Of a stretch of 64,000 bases of DNA, positions 45,794-54,304 are shown piece after piece (positions within the stretch are counted from its first letter, which is position 1; each line of letters begins with the position of its first letter). The notes below the pieces were generated by a model. It did no database searches, was not told the DNA's origin, and saw nothing but the letters and a program-made list of their open reading frames with translations. The translations under genes and the position numbers were made by a program. Source of the stretch: Streptomyces marinisediminis (GTDB taxonomy: Bacteria; Actinomycetota; Actinomycetes; Streptomycetales; Streptomycetaceae); the NCBI RefSeq assembly GCF_026262575.1, contig NZ_JAPKFL010000003.1, positions 226,256 to 290,255 on the forward strand, in the 5' to 3' direction.

Positions 45794-47073
45794 GGGCGCA
45801 CTCTCCTCACGGTGCGGCGCAGCGAGCGGTCGGCGCGGCGGGCGACCCGGCGGGCGTAGCGCCCGGCGCTGGTCCGGCCGACGGCCAGCCGGCCCCGGAC
45901 ACGGGCCAGCGGCGGGGTGGGTTCGCGGCCGCCGCGGTCGGCCAGCTCGGCGAACAGCTCCTCGTAGCGCTCGGCCACCCGCTGCGGGTCGAACCGGGCG
46001 GCGGCGCCCTCGCGGGCCGCGCGCCCCATGGCGGTGCGGCGGGCGTCGTCGCGCATCAGCTCCAGCAGCGCGTCACCGAGGGCCGCGGTGCTGTGCACGG
46101 GGACGAGCCGTCCGTCCACGCCGTCGCGGATGATCTCGCCGGGGCCGTGCGGGCAGTCGGTGCTGACCACGGGCAGGCCGCACCGCATGGCCTCCACGAT
46201 CGTCATGCCGAAGGACTCCAGCGAGGAGGAGACGGCCGCGACGGAGCCCTTGACCCACTCGGCCTCCAGGGGCGCGGCCGGGCCCATGAGGAGGACCTCG
46301 TTGTGCAGGCCGTGCCGGGCGACGCGGGCCGCGATCCGGTCGCGCTCCGTGCCGCCGCCGTAGATCCGCAGCGACCACCCCGGGCAGGCCGCGTTCGCCC
46401 GCGCGAAGGCGTCGACGAGCTTGCCGTAGCGCTTGACCGGCGCGAGGCGGCCCGCCGCGACGATGATCCGGGAGGTGCCGTCCGCGGGCGGCAGACCCGG
46501 CTCCGGGACGCTGTTGGGCAGGGCCAGCACGCGGGTGTGCGGCAGCCACATGCCCCGCCGGTGGGCGCGCGCGTCGGCCTCCGTCATGGTGACCAGCGCG
46601 TCGAGGCCGACGTAGGCGTCCTGGAGCTCGGTGCGCAGGCGGTGCGGGTGGTAGCCGTGGGTGAGGTGCTCCTGCCCGACGCGCACCGCGTGGGCCGGCC
46701 CGAACCGCGCCAGCAGGGCGTTCAGCCCGCACCGGGCGCTGACGACCACGTCGGCGTCCGTCTCCCCGAGCCACCGGACGATCCGCTCCTCGGCGAGCCG
46801 GTGGTACTGCCCCGCGCGGGGCTCGGCGCGCGGGAAGAGGGTGCCGGGCTGGTGGACCCGTGGGTCCGCGAGGTCGGCGGAGCCCTCGCGCCGGTCCACC
46901 AGGGCCCGCAGGGCGACGCCGGGGGCGCGGCCGAGCTGCGGTTCGTCGCGGTGCCGGAAGACGGAGACCAGCTCGACGTCGTGGCGCGCGGCCAGCGCCC
47001 CGGCGAGCGTCAGCGTCGTGCGGGTGGTGCCGCCGATGGCGTAGGCGTTGTGCAGCAGGAAGGCTATGCGCAT
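45790..47073 (-). CDS. Glycosyltransferase family 4 protein
   Basis: 427-aa GT-B fold enzyme. N-terminal acceptor domain starts [20 protein letters not shown]; donor domain has [16 protein letters not shown] (phosphate contact), and [20 protein letters not shown], the E-x7-E-type sugar-nucleotide motif of GT4. The C-terminal ~45 residues are Arg-rich and could meet the membrane. The ATG at 47073 begins the fold. Likely builds a cell-envelope polymer; sugar unknown. Confidence 0.9.
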   Translation of the reverse strand: MRIAFLLHNAYAIGGTTRTTLTLAGALAARHDVELVSVFRHRDEPQLGRAPGVALRALVDRREGSADLADPRVHQPGTLFPRAEPRAGQYHRLAEERIVRWLGETDADVVVSARCGLNALLARFGPAHAVRVGQEHLTHGYHPHRLRTELQDAYVGLDALVTMTEADARAHRRGMWLPHTRVLALPNSVPEPGLPPADGTSRIIVAAGRLAPVKRYGKLVDAFARANAACPGWSLRIYGGGTERDRIAARVARHGLHNEVLLMGPAAPLEAEWVKGSVAAVSSSLESFGMTIVEAMRCGLPVVSTDCPHGPGEIIRDGVDGRLVPVHSTAALGDALLELMRDDARRTAMGRAAREGAAARFDPQRVAERYEELFAELADRGGREPTPPLARVRGRLAVGRTSAGRYARRVARRADRSLRRTVRRVRP

Positions 47074-47563
47074 CGCGGGCTCCCCCCAGTGCGGCCCGTG
47101 CGGCCCGTGCGGCCGACGCGGCCAGCGCGGCGCCCGGGCGCCCGGTGGGGAACTCTGGGCGGGGCGGGGCGTCCCCTCGCGTGCGTGCTCATCTACGCGT
47201 GTCCTCCCCCGTGACTCGTCGGCCTCCCGGTGCCGCGCTCCGGGCGGGAGCGGCCGTGCCCCGGTCGCGGGCGCGGGCCGGTGGCACCGGCACTGTTCGG
47301 GCGGCGACGGTCTGCTCACCCTTCACCACCGCATCACCCACAGTACACACAGTGTTCCCGTCGCGGGGCGGCGGACGGCGGCCCCGCACCCCGGCTCCCC
47401 GGGCGCCGCGGGGCGGTCCCGCGGGCGGCGGAAGCGGGCGCCCATCCGGTTCCTCCCGGCGCCCGACTGGGGGGTTCACGGCGCGTTCATGCCCGTGTGG
47501 CCCAGGGGTCGGTACCAGGCTCTAGCTTCTCGCGCCGTACGGCTGATGACGGAGAGGTCCCCC
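47074..47563. other. 490-bp divergent region, glycosyltransferase / phoX
   Basis: No gene supported. It contains candidate PHO boxes (47321-47360 tentative and 47474-47495) on the phoX strand and a TAGCTT -10-like hexamer at 47523-47528. Confidence 0.6.
47474..47495 (+). promoter_or_regulatory. PHO box upstream of phoX
   Basis: Two 11-nt direct repeat units, GTTCACGGCGC and GTTCATGCCCG, match the Streptomyces PhoP unit GTTCACC-N4 and lie 68 bp before the phoX start. Confidence 0.65.
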
Positions 47564-49645
47564 ATGCGCAAGCAACTGCCGCTGATGTCCACCCACCCCG
47601 GCGGCCGGTCCGCCATGACCTGTCACTACCGCTGCGGTGACGCCTGCTTCAAGGAGGTCCCCAACGCCAGCGACAACGCGTACTTCGGGGACATCGTCGC
47701 CGGGATGTCGCGCCGCACCATGCTGCGGGCCGGCGCGGTGGCCACCGTCGCCGCCGCGGCGGGCGGCACCGTCCTGGGCGGCGCCCCGGAGGCGGCCGCC
47801 CACGGACGCCCGGACTGGGCCGGCAAACCCGGCCATCCGGGACGGGGGCACGGACGCGGAGCCAGAGGGCTGCGCTTCGCACCCGTCGCGCCGAACACCG
47901 AGGACGCCGTCACCGTCGCCGAGGGCTACACCCAGAACACCGTCATCGGCTGGGGCGACCCGATCCTGCGCGGGGCCCCCGCCTTCGACCCCGACCGGCA
48001 GAGCGCCCGCGCGCAGCAGGGCCAGTTCGGGTACAACAACGACTTCCTCGCCCTGCTCCCGCTGCCCGGCGAGCGGCACCGCCAGGTGCTCTTCGCCAAC
48101 CACGAGTACACCAACGAGGAGCTGATGTTCTCCGGCTACGACCCGGAGAACCCGACCCGCGAGCAGGTCGAGATCGCCTGGGCCGCGCACGGCCTGTCCG
48201 TCGTCGTCGTGCAGGAGGAGCGCCGCACCGGCAAGCTCACCGCCGTGCCCCGGCACCACCTCAACCGCCGCTTCCACAACGGCACCCCGTTCGAGCTGAC
48301 CGGCCCGGCGGCCGGCGGCGACCTGCTGAAGACCTCCGCCGACCCGAGCGGCCGCACGGTCCACGGCACGCTGAACAACTGCGCGGGCGGCACCACCCCG
48401 TGGGGCACGGTGCTCAGCGGCGAGGAGAACTTCAACCAGTACTTCGCCCACGCCCGGGACGTCACCGACCCGGCGACCAGGGAGCGGCTCGCCCGCTACG
48501 GCATCGGCGGCGGCGCCACCTCCCGCAAGTGGGAGCGGTTCGACGACCGCTTCGACGTCACCAAGGAGCCCAACGAGGTCAACCGCTTCGGCTGGGTCGT
48601 CGAGGTGGACCCCTACGACCCCGACTCCACCCCGCGCAAGCGCACCGCGCTCGGCCGCTTCAAGCACGAGGGCGCGGAGCCGCGGCTCACCGCCGACGGC
48701 CGCGCGGTGGTCTACATGGGTGACGACGAGCGGTTCGACTACCTGTACAAGTTCGTCTCCAGCAAGCGCATGCGGCGCGGCGACAGCCGCTGGGCGCGCG
48801 AGCACAACATGACGCTGCTGGACGAGGGCACCCTGTACGTCGCCCGGCTCACCGGCGACAGCCCGCGGGAGCAGATCGACGGCAGCGGCCGGCTGCCGCG
48901 CGACGGCGAGTTCGGCGGGCGCGGCGAGTGGATCAAGCTGGCCAGCGGCGACCGCTCCCACGTGCCGGGCATGACGGCCGAGGAGGTCTACGTCTTCACC
49001 CGGCTGGCCGCGGACCGGGTGGGCGCGACGAAGATGGACCGCCCCGAGGACGTGGAGCCCAGCCCGCGCACCGGCAAGGTGTACGTGGCGCTGACCAACA
49101 ACACCGCGCGCGGCACGGCCGGCAAGGCGGGCGCCGACGAGGCCAACCCGCGCGACCGGAACAAGCACGGCCAGGTGCTGGAGCTGACCGAGCGCTGGAA
49201 CCACCCGGCGGCCGAGAGCTTCCACTGGCGGCTGTTCCTGGTGTGCGGCGACCCCGAGGACGAGAGCACCTACTTCGGCGGCTTCCCCAAGGACCAGGTC
49301 AGCCCGATCTCCTGCCCGGACAACCTCACGTTCGACCGCTACGGCAACCTGTGGATCTCCACCGACGGCAACGCCCTGGGCACCCACGACGGCCTGTTCG
49401 GCGTGGCCACGCGCGGCCGTGAGGAGGGCCAGGTCAAGCAGTTCCTCACGGTGCCCAAGGGCGCCGAGACCTGCGGCCCGCTGGTGCAGGACCGGCGCGT
49501 GCTGGTCGCCGTCCAGCACCCGGGCGAGCTGGACGGGGCGTCGGCCGACAACCCGCTGTCGCAGTGGCCGGACGGACCGGGCCGGGTGAACCGGCCGTCC
49601 GTCGTCGCCGTGTGGCGCGAGGACGGCGACGACATCGGCTGCTGA
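47564..49645 (+). CDS. phoX: PhoX-family alkaline phosphatase
   Basis: 693-aa PhoX (DUF839) phosphatase, a secreted Ca/Fe-dependent enzyme releasing phosphate from monoesters. A twin-arginine motif SRRTMLRAG (about residue 50) precedes a hydrophobic helix and cleavage near AAAHG. Catalytic blocks: FANHEYTNEELMF, TPWGTVLSGEENFNQYF, GRFKHEGAEP, YMGDDERFDYLYKFV, and DNLTFDRYGNLW. The first 45 residues carry CHYRCGDACF before the Tat motif. GGAGAGG precedes the ATG. The PHO box upstream implies PhoR-PhoP control. Confidence 0.93.
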   Translation: MRKQLPLMSTHPGGRSAMTCHYRCGDACFKEVPNASDNAYFGDIVAGMSRRTMLRAGAVATVAAAAGGTVLGGAPEAAAHGRPDWAGKPGHPGRGHGRGARGLRFAPVAPNTEDAVTVAEGYTQNTVIGWGDPILRGAPAFDPDRQSARAQQGQFGYNNDFLALLPLPGERHRQVLFANHEYTNEELMFSGYDPENPTREQVEIAWAAHGLSVVVVQEERRTGKLTAVPRHHLNRRFHNGTPFELTGPAAGGDLLKTSADPSGRTVHGTLNNCAGGTTPWGTVLSGEENFNQYFAHARDVTDPATRERLARYGIGGGATSRKWERFDDRFDVTKEPNEVNRFGWVVEVDPYDPDSTPRKRTALGRFKHEGAEPRLTADGRAVVYMGDDERFDYLYKFVSSKRMRRGDSRWAREHNMTLLDEGTLYVARLTGDSPREQIDGSGRLPRDGEFGGRGEWIKLASGDRSHVPGMTAEEVYVFTRLAADRVGATKMDRPEDVEPSPRTGKVYVALTNNTARGTAGKAGADEANPRDRNKHGQVLELTERWNHPAAESFHWRLFLVCGDPEDESTYFGGFPKDQVSPISCPDNLTFDRYGNLWISTDGNALGTHDGLFGVATRGREEGQVKQFLTVPKGAETCGPLVQDRRVLVAVQHPGELDGASADNPLSQWPDGPGRVNRPSVVAVWREDGDDIGC

Positions 49646-49694
49646 CGGACGGCACCGGCCGCCGACGGGGGCGGGCGCCGGGGACTTCGGCACC

Positions 49695-49757
49695 GGCGCC
49701 GAGCCCCGGGCCGGGCCCCGGCCCCGGCCCCGGCCCGGGCCCCGGCCCGGGGCCCGG
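49695..49757. repeat. G/C low-complexity tract
   Basis: Runs of CCGGCC and GGCCCGG repeat across about 60 bp between phoX and the next gene; may act as a terminator-like structure. Confidence 0.6.
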
Positions 49758-49841
49758 TCAGACGGCCGGTGCCACGGAGCCGGTCATCCGATCGGGCCCC
49801 GAGCGGGTGCGCCCGGCCGCCCCGGTGCGGAGGCTGGGCGC

Positions 49842-50915
49842 ATGCCACCACGCTCCCACGCCCGCGCGCACGCCAAGGAGCGGCGCGGCTTCCTCGGCGA
49901 GCTGCGGGGCGCCGTCACCCTGCGCGCCGCCCTGCTGGTGCTCGGTGTGCTCGCGCTCCAGCTCGCCTTCGTCGCCTCCTACGTCGGCGCCTTCCACCAG
50001 CCCAGTCCGGACGACGTGCCGGTGGCGGTGGCGGCGCCCGACGCCGTCCGCTCCCAGCTCGTCGACGACCTCGAGGCGCTGCCCGACGACCCCCTGGAGG
50101 TGGCCCTCGGCACCGCCGACGCGGACGAGGCCCGGCAGGCGGTGGAGGACCGCACCGTCGACGGCGCCCTCGTCGTGGACCCGGCGGGCGACACCGACAC
50201 CCTGCTGCTGGCCGGCGGCGCGGGCACCGCGCTGGCCGACGCGCTGACCCGCGTCTTCGAGGGCGTGGCCGAGGAGCGCGGCCGCTCGCTGACCGTCGAG
50301 GACCTGGTGCCGGCCCAGCGCGGCGACGCGCGCGGGCTCACCTCGTTCTACCTCGTCGTCGGCTGGTGCGTCGGCGGCTACCTGTGCGCGGCGATCCTGG
50401 CCATGAGCTACGGCGCCCGGCCCGCCAACCTCGCGCGGGCCCTGGTGCGGCTGCTCGCGCTCGCCGTGGTCGCGGTGGCGGCCGGGCTGGGCGGGGCGGC
50501 CGTCGTGGGGCCGCTGCTGGACGCGCTGCCGGGCGGGCTGTGGCCGCTGGCCGGGCTCGGCGCGCTGGTCGTCTTCGCCGTCGGCGCGGCCACCCTGGCG
50601 CTCCAGGGCGTCGCGGGCGTCGTCGGCGTCGGCCTGGCGATCCTGCTGGTCGTGGTGTTGGGCAACCCCAGCGCGGGCGGTGCGTTCCCCGGCCCGCTGC
50701 TGCCGCCGTTCTGGCGGGCCATCGGGCCGTTCCTGCCGCCGGGCGCCGGCACCTGGTCGACGCGCTCGATCGCCTACTTCGACGGGGCCGCGCTCACCGG
50801 CCCGCTGGTCGTCCTGGCCGCGTGGGCGGTGGTGGGCACCGCCCTCACCCTGCTGGCGGCCGTGCTGCGGCGGCGGAGCCGGGAGCCGGAGCCCGCTAGA
50901 ACAGCGGTCCGCTGA
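49842..50915 (+). CDS. Multi-pass membrane protein, DUF3533/YhgE-Pip-like
   Basis: 357 aa. One N-terminal helix (about 24-46), an extracytoplasmic loop of about 115 residues (DVPVAVAAPDAV...ADALTRVF), then about five more helices (165-345) including a Val/Leu/Ala-rich block and a SAGGAFPGPLLPPFWRAIGP loop. This matches the YhgE/Pip or ABC-2-like membrane family whose members often accompany secretion or efflux. The 3-prime end overlaps the convergent DoxX gene by 20 bp. Confidence 0.75.
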   Translation: MPPRSHARAHAKERRGFLGELRGAVTLRAALLVLGVLALQLAFVASYVGAFHQPSPDDVPVAVAAPDAVRSQLVDDLEALPDDPLEVALGTADADEARQAVEDRTVDGALVVDPAGDTDTLLLAGGAGTALADALTRVFEGVAEERGRSLTVEDLVPAQRGDARGLTSFYLVVGWCVGGYLCAAILAMSYGARPANLARALVRLLALAVVAVAAGLGGAAVVGPLLDALPGGLWPLAGLGALVVFAVGAATLALQGVAGVVGVGLAILLVVVLGNPSAGGAFPGPLLPPFWRAIGPFLPPGAGTWSTRSIAYFDGAALTGPLVVLAAWAVVGTALTLLAAVLRRRSREPEPARTAVR

Positions 50916-51306
50916 GCATCAGCCCGACGCCGTCGCCCTCGGTGGCCAGCAGCGCGAACAGCATCAGCGCGGCGCCGGCCAGCGCCAGGTCCTTCTGGAA
51001 GTGCAGCATCTCCTGCTGCCGCGCGCCGGGGTCCCGCTCCGTCCAGAACGGGTGCATGAGGAACGCCGTCGGCAGCAGGAACAGGAACAGCAGCAGGGCG
51101 CCGAGGTCGGCCCACAGGCCGAGGAGCACCAGCAGCGCGCCGACCAGCAGCAGCACGCCGCTGGCCAGGGTGGCGGGCCGGGAGGCCGGCACGCCCTTGG
51201 ACTCGGCGTACGCGGCCATGTCGGCGGTCTTGGTCAGGTGTCCGACGGCCGAGCCGAGGAAGAGGATGACGAACAGGATGCGGCCGATGAGGATCAGCAC
51301 GTCCAT
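50896..51306 (-). CDS. DoxX family membrane protein
   Basis: 136 aa, four predicted helices starting MDVLILIGRILFVILFLGSA, with FWTERDPGARQQEMLHFQKD in the last loop, typical of DoxX. Members associate with thiosulfate or thiol-redox enzymes; function here unknown. GGAGGT is 5 nt before ATG. Its 3-prime end overlaps the convergent gene by 20 bp. Confidence 0.88.
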   Translation of the reverse strand: MDVLILIGRILFVILFLGSAVGHLTKTADMAAYAESKGVPASRPATLASGVLLLVGALLVLLGLWADLGALLLFLFLLPTAFLMHPFWTERDPGARQQEMLHFQKDLALAGAALMLFALLATEGDGVGLMLSGPLF

Positions 51307-51320
51307 GACGACCTCCAAGG

Positions 51321-51336
51321 TGTGACCTGGGTCACG
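51321..51336. promoter_or_regulatory. Crp-like site upstream of doxX
   Basis: TGTGA-CCTGGG-TCACG fits TGTGA-N6-TCACA at all but the last base, 15 bp before the DoxX start on the minus strand. Confidence 0.45.
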
Positions 51337-51353
51337 TGGTGTGGTCTTCGGGG

Positions 51354-51590
51354 TCAACGCTCCCGGCCGCGGTCCTGTTCCGGGCCGGTGGCGTCGGCGG
51401 GACGGGCGGCGCGGGTCGTGCCCGGGCGTTCGCCGCCCGCGCGGTCGCCCTCGGCCCGGGACGGCGCGCGCCGCCCGGGCGCCGCGCCGCGGCCCGTCCG
51501 GTGCCGGGCGTCGCCGGTTCCCCGGTCCTGGTCGGCGCCCTGCCGGTCGTCGCGGTCCCCTTCGGCCTGGGACGGGGTGGGCTCGCCCAT
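51354..51590 (-). CDS. Small disordered hydrophilic protein
   Basis: 78 aa, unrecognised. ATG at 51590 has AAGGAG exactly 7 nt upstream, the main support for its being real. The sequence is Asp/Arg/Gly/Glu-rich with an internal duplication: PSQAEGDRDDRQG near the start and PSRAEGDRAGGERPG further on. No hydrophobic core, so intrinsically disordered. It lies 47 bp upstream of doxX on the same strand. Confidence 0.55.
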   Translation of the reverse strand: MGEPTPSQAEGDRDDRQGADQDRGTGDARHRTGRGAAPGRRAPSRAEGDRAGGERPGTTRAARPADATGPEQDRGRER

Positions 51591-51693
51591 GACGCGGCTC
51601 CTTCCGTGGGTCTGCGTGCCGTGCGCCCCTCCGGTGGTGCGCACCCGGGCGCGGGTACCCGGCGGGCGCGGAGTCAGCCGTCGTCCGCCCCGG

Positions 51694-52752
51694 TTATCGG
51701 ACGGCCCCCTCGGAGCGGTCGGCGCGGCCCCCGGCCAGGACGTCGTCGCCCAGGCGCCGGCGGGCCAGGTAGTACAGCACCGCCCCCGCCTCCAGCGGCG
51801 CGTCCCAGGCCGGGGCCACCTCGACGCGGCCGTGCTGCCGGACGGCGATGACGGTGGCGCCGCACTCCCGTCCGAACCACGTCTGGCAGGCGCCGAACGG
51901 CTGCCCCGCCCACCGGGCGGGCAGCGGCGTCGAGTAGGTGTTCCCGGCCTCGGTGGTGGCCAGCAGCTCGGTGTAGACCTCGGTGATGCCCGGGTCCAGC
52001 GCCTCCTCGGTGAGCAGGCTGGGCATGTGCCACTGCACGCAGTGGATGCCCGGGCTGACGTAACGGAGCTGCTGGGTGCGGTTCAGATCCCGCAGGGCGG
52101 CGACCATGTGCGTGTGCGGCGCGAGGTGGGCGGCGGCGACGACGAGGGTCAGCGCCTCGTTGTCGTCCCGCGCGTCGACCACCACCGTGGCCGCGCGGTG
52201 GACGCAGGCCCGCTCCAGCACGTCGACGGCGGCCAGGTCGCCGCGGACGAAGGCCACGGAGTCGTGCTCGGGCATCGGGTGCTCGGGCACGTCCTCCCAC
52301 GCGCACACCACGATGTCGCACCGGTCCTCGGTGAGCAGGTCGCGCACGAGCCGCTCGGTGCGGCCCGCCGTGTACCCCAGGATGACGATGTGACCGGTGC
52401 GGTCGAGTGCGACGGCGCCCCTCATGCGCTTCCCCTTGATCGTCTCGATGTGCGACGCCAGCTCGGTGAACAGGATCGTCAGCGTGGCGATGCCGCCGCA
52501 GATCACGTAGGCCCCGACCAGGCGGCCCGGCACCGACACCGGGTGGAGGTCGCCGTAGCCCACCGTCGAGGCGGTCACCAGGAACCACCACCAGTAGTTG
52601 CCAGGGTCGGCGAGCTCGCTGGACGGCGGCTCCAGCAGCCACATCGCCAGCCAGCTCGTGCCGAACACCAGCAGGACCACGGCGAGCGCCGAGCGCCAGC
52701 CGCGCAGCCGGGCGCGGGCGAGGCGAAGGAACCTGGCGAGGAGGATCGGCAC
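51694..52752 (-). CDS. Ion channel with TrkA-N (RCK)-type domain, second
   Basis: 352 aa. Two membrane helices (about 22-43 and 80-100) flank a pore loop with filter TVGYGD; a TrkA-N-like domain follows (HIVILGYTAGRTERLVRDLL, RGDLAAVDVLERA), then a C-terminal domain (AGQPFGACQTWFGRECGATVIAV). GTG start at 52752. A divergent K+-channel type, unlike the one at 6.6 kb whose filter is TTGYGD. Confidence 0.86.
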   Translation of the reverse strand: MPILLARFLRLARARLRGWRSALAVVLLVFGTSWLAMWLLEPPSSELADPGNYWWWFLVTASTVGYGDLHPVSVPGRLVGAYVICGGIATLTILFTELASHIETIKGKRMRGAVALDRTGHIVILGYTAGRTERLVRDLLTEDRCDIVVCAWEDVPEHPMPEHDSVAFVRGDLAAVDVLERACVHRAATVVVDARDDNEALTLVVAAAHLAPHTHMVAALRDLNRTQQLRYVSPGIHCVQWHMPSLLTEEALDPGITEVYTELLATTEAGNTYSTPLPARWAGQPFGACQTWFGRECGATVIAVRQHGRVEVAPAWDAPLEAGAVLYYLARRRLGDDVLAGGRADRSEGAVR

Positions 52753-52863
52753 GGGCGGGCTCCCGGACTCCGGAGCGGGGGCGGGCGGGCAGGCCGCATC
52801 GTACCGGGACCGCCGCCGAGGTCCGCGCCCCGCGTCCGCCCGGTGGTACCCGTCACGTCGGGG

Positions 52864-54117
52864 TCAGTGGCGCGCACCCGCTTGGCGGACCGCGTACGCC
52901 GCCGCCCCGACCGCCAGCACCGCGGCGCCCGCCAGCACCGAGGGCCGGGGCAGCACGCAGGCCAGCACCAGGCAGCCCAGCAGCCCGGCCACCGGCACCG
53001 CGCGCGGCGGCCGCCCCTCCCCGGCGCCCAGCCGCAGCGCGGCGGCGTTGGCGACGGCGTAGTACGCGAGCACGCCGAAGGAGGAGAAGCCGATCGCTTC
53101 GCGCAGGTCCACCGTCGCGGCCAGCACGGCGACGACCGCGCCCACCGCCAGCTCCGCGCGGTGCGGCACCTGAAAGCGCGGGTGCACGGCGGCCAGCACG
53201 GGCGGCAGGTGGCGGTCGCGCGCCATGGCCAGCACCGTGCGGGAGACGCCGAGCACCAGCGCCAGCAGCGCGCCGAGCGCGGCGACCGCGGCCCCGACCC
53301 GCACCACGGGCGCCAGCTCCGGCACCCCGGCGGCGCGCACGACCTCCGCCAGCGGCGCCGCCGCCCGGGCCAGCCCGTCGGCGCCCAGCACGCTCACCGC
53401 GGCCAGCGCCACGGCCAGGTAGACGACGAGCGTGACGCCCAGCGCCAGCGGTACGGCGCGCGGGATCGTGCGCGCCGGGTCGCGCACCTCCTCACCCAGC
53501 GTGGCGATGCGCGCGTACCCGGCGAAGGCGAAGAAGAGCAGGCCCGCGGCCTGGAGCACCCCGGCCGCCGAGGTCCCCGCGGCGTCCCCGAACGGGTGGA
53601 GCCGGGCGGCGTCCGCCGTGCCGGAGGTGGCGGCGGCCACCACCACGGCCGCCAGCACCGCCAGCACGGCGGCGACGATCGCCCGCGTCACCCACGCCGA
53701 CTTGCGCACGCCCGCGTAGTTCACCGCCGTCATCGCCACCACCGCCGCCACGGCCACCGCGTGCGCCTGGCCCGGCCACGCGTAGGCGCCCACGGTCAGC
53801 GCCATCGCCGCGCAGGACGCCGTCTTCCCGACGACGAACGCCCACCCGGCCAGGTAGCCCCAGAACGGGCCCAGCCGCTCGCGTCCGTAGACGTAGGTGC
53901 CGCCCGATTCCGGGTGGCGGGCGGCCAGCCGGGCCGAGGACGTCGCGTTGCAGTACGCCACGACGGCGGCGAGGGCCAGGCCGAGCAGCAGCCCGGCCCC
54001 GGCCGCGCGGGCCGCGGGGGCCAGGGCGGCGAACACGCCCGCACCCAGCATCGCGCCCAGCCCCACGAACACCGCGTCCTTGACCCCGAGCCGTCGGCTG
54101 AGCCGTGCACCGTCCAC
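52864..54117 (-). CDS. APC-family amino acid permease
   Basis: 417 aa, about 12 helices. The first-helix signature VFVGLGAMLGAGVFAALAP and SGGTYVYGRERLGPFWGY are the APC substrate-site segments; FFAFAGYARIATLGEEVRDP is helix 6. GTG at 54117 follows GGAAGGA. Divergent from the TPM-like gene. Substrate is probably a neutral or cationic amino acid but is not determinable. Confidence 0.88.
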   Translation of the reverse strand: MDGARLSRRLGVKDAVFVGLGAMLGAGVFAALAPAARAAGAGLLLGLALAAVVAYCNATSSARLAARHPESGGTYVYGRERLGPFWGYLAGWAFVVGKTASCAAMALTVGAYAWPGQAHAVAVAAVVAMTAVNYAGVRKSAWVTRAIVAAVLAVLAAVVVAAATSGTADAARLHPFGDAAGTSAAGVLQAAGLLFFAFAGYARIATLGEEVRDPARTIPRAVPLALGVTLVVYLAVALAAVSVLGADGLARAAAPLAEVVRAAGVPELAPVVRVGAAVAALGALLALVLGVSRTVLAMARDRHLPPVLAAVHPRFQVPHRAELAVGAVVAVLAATVDLREAIGFSSFGVLAYYAVANAAALRLGAGEGRPPRAVPVAGLLGCLVLACVLPRPSVLAGAAVLAVGAAAYAVRQAGARH

Positions 54118-54304
54118 CGTGCGTCCTTCCGCCGTGCCGCCCTGGCGCTCGCGTCCCGGCGGGCCCGCCGTGCGTGCTTTGGGTCCGCGTCGCGGCCGGT
54201 GTGCGGCGGACCCCGGCACGGTAGCCCGTCCGGGTTACGGTGGGGAGGGAGACGTGGGCACCGCCGCCCACGCGGGAGCGAACGCCGTCCGCCAGGAGGC
54301 CGCC

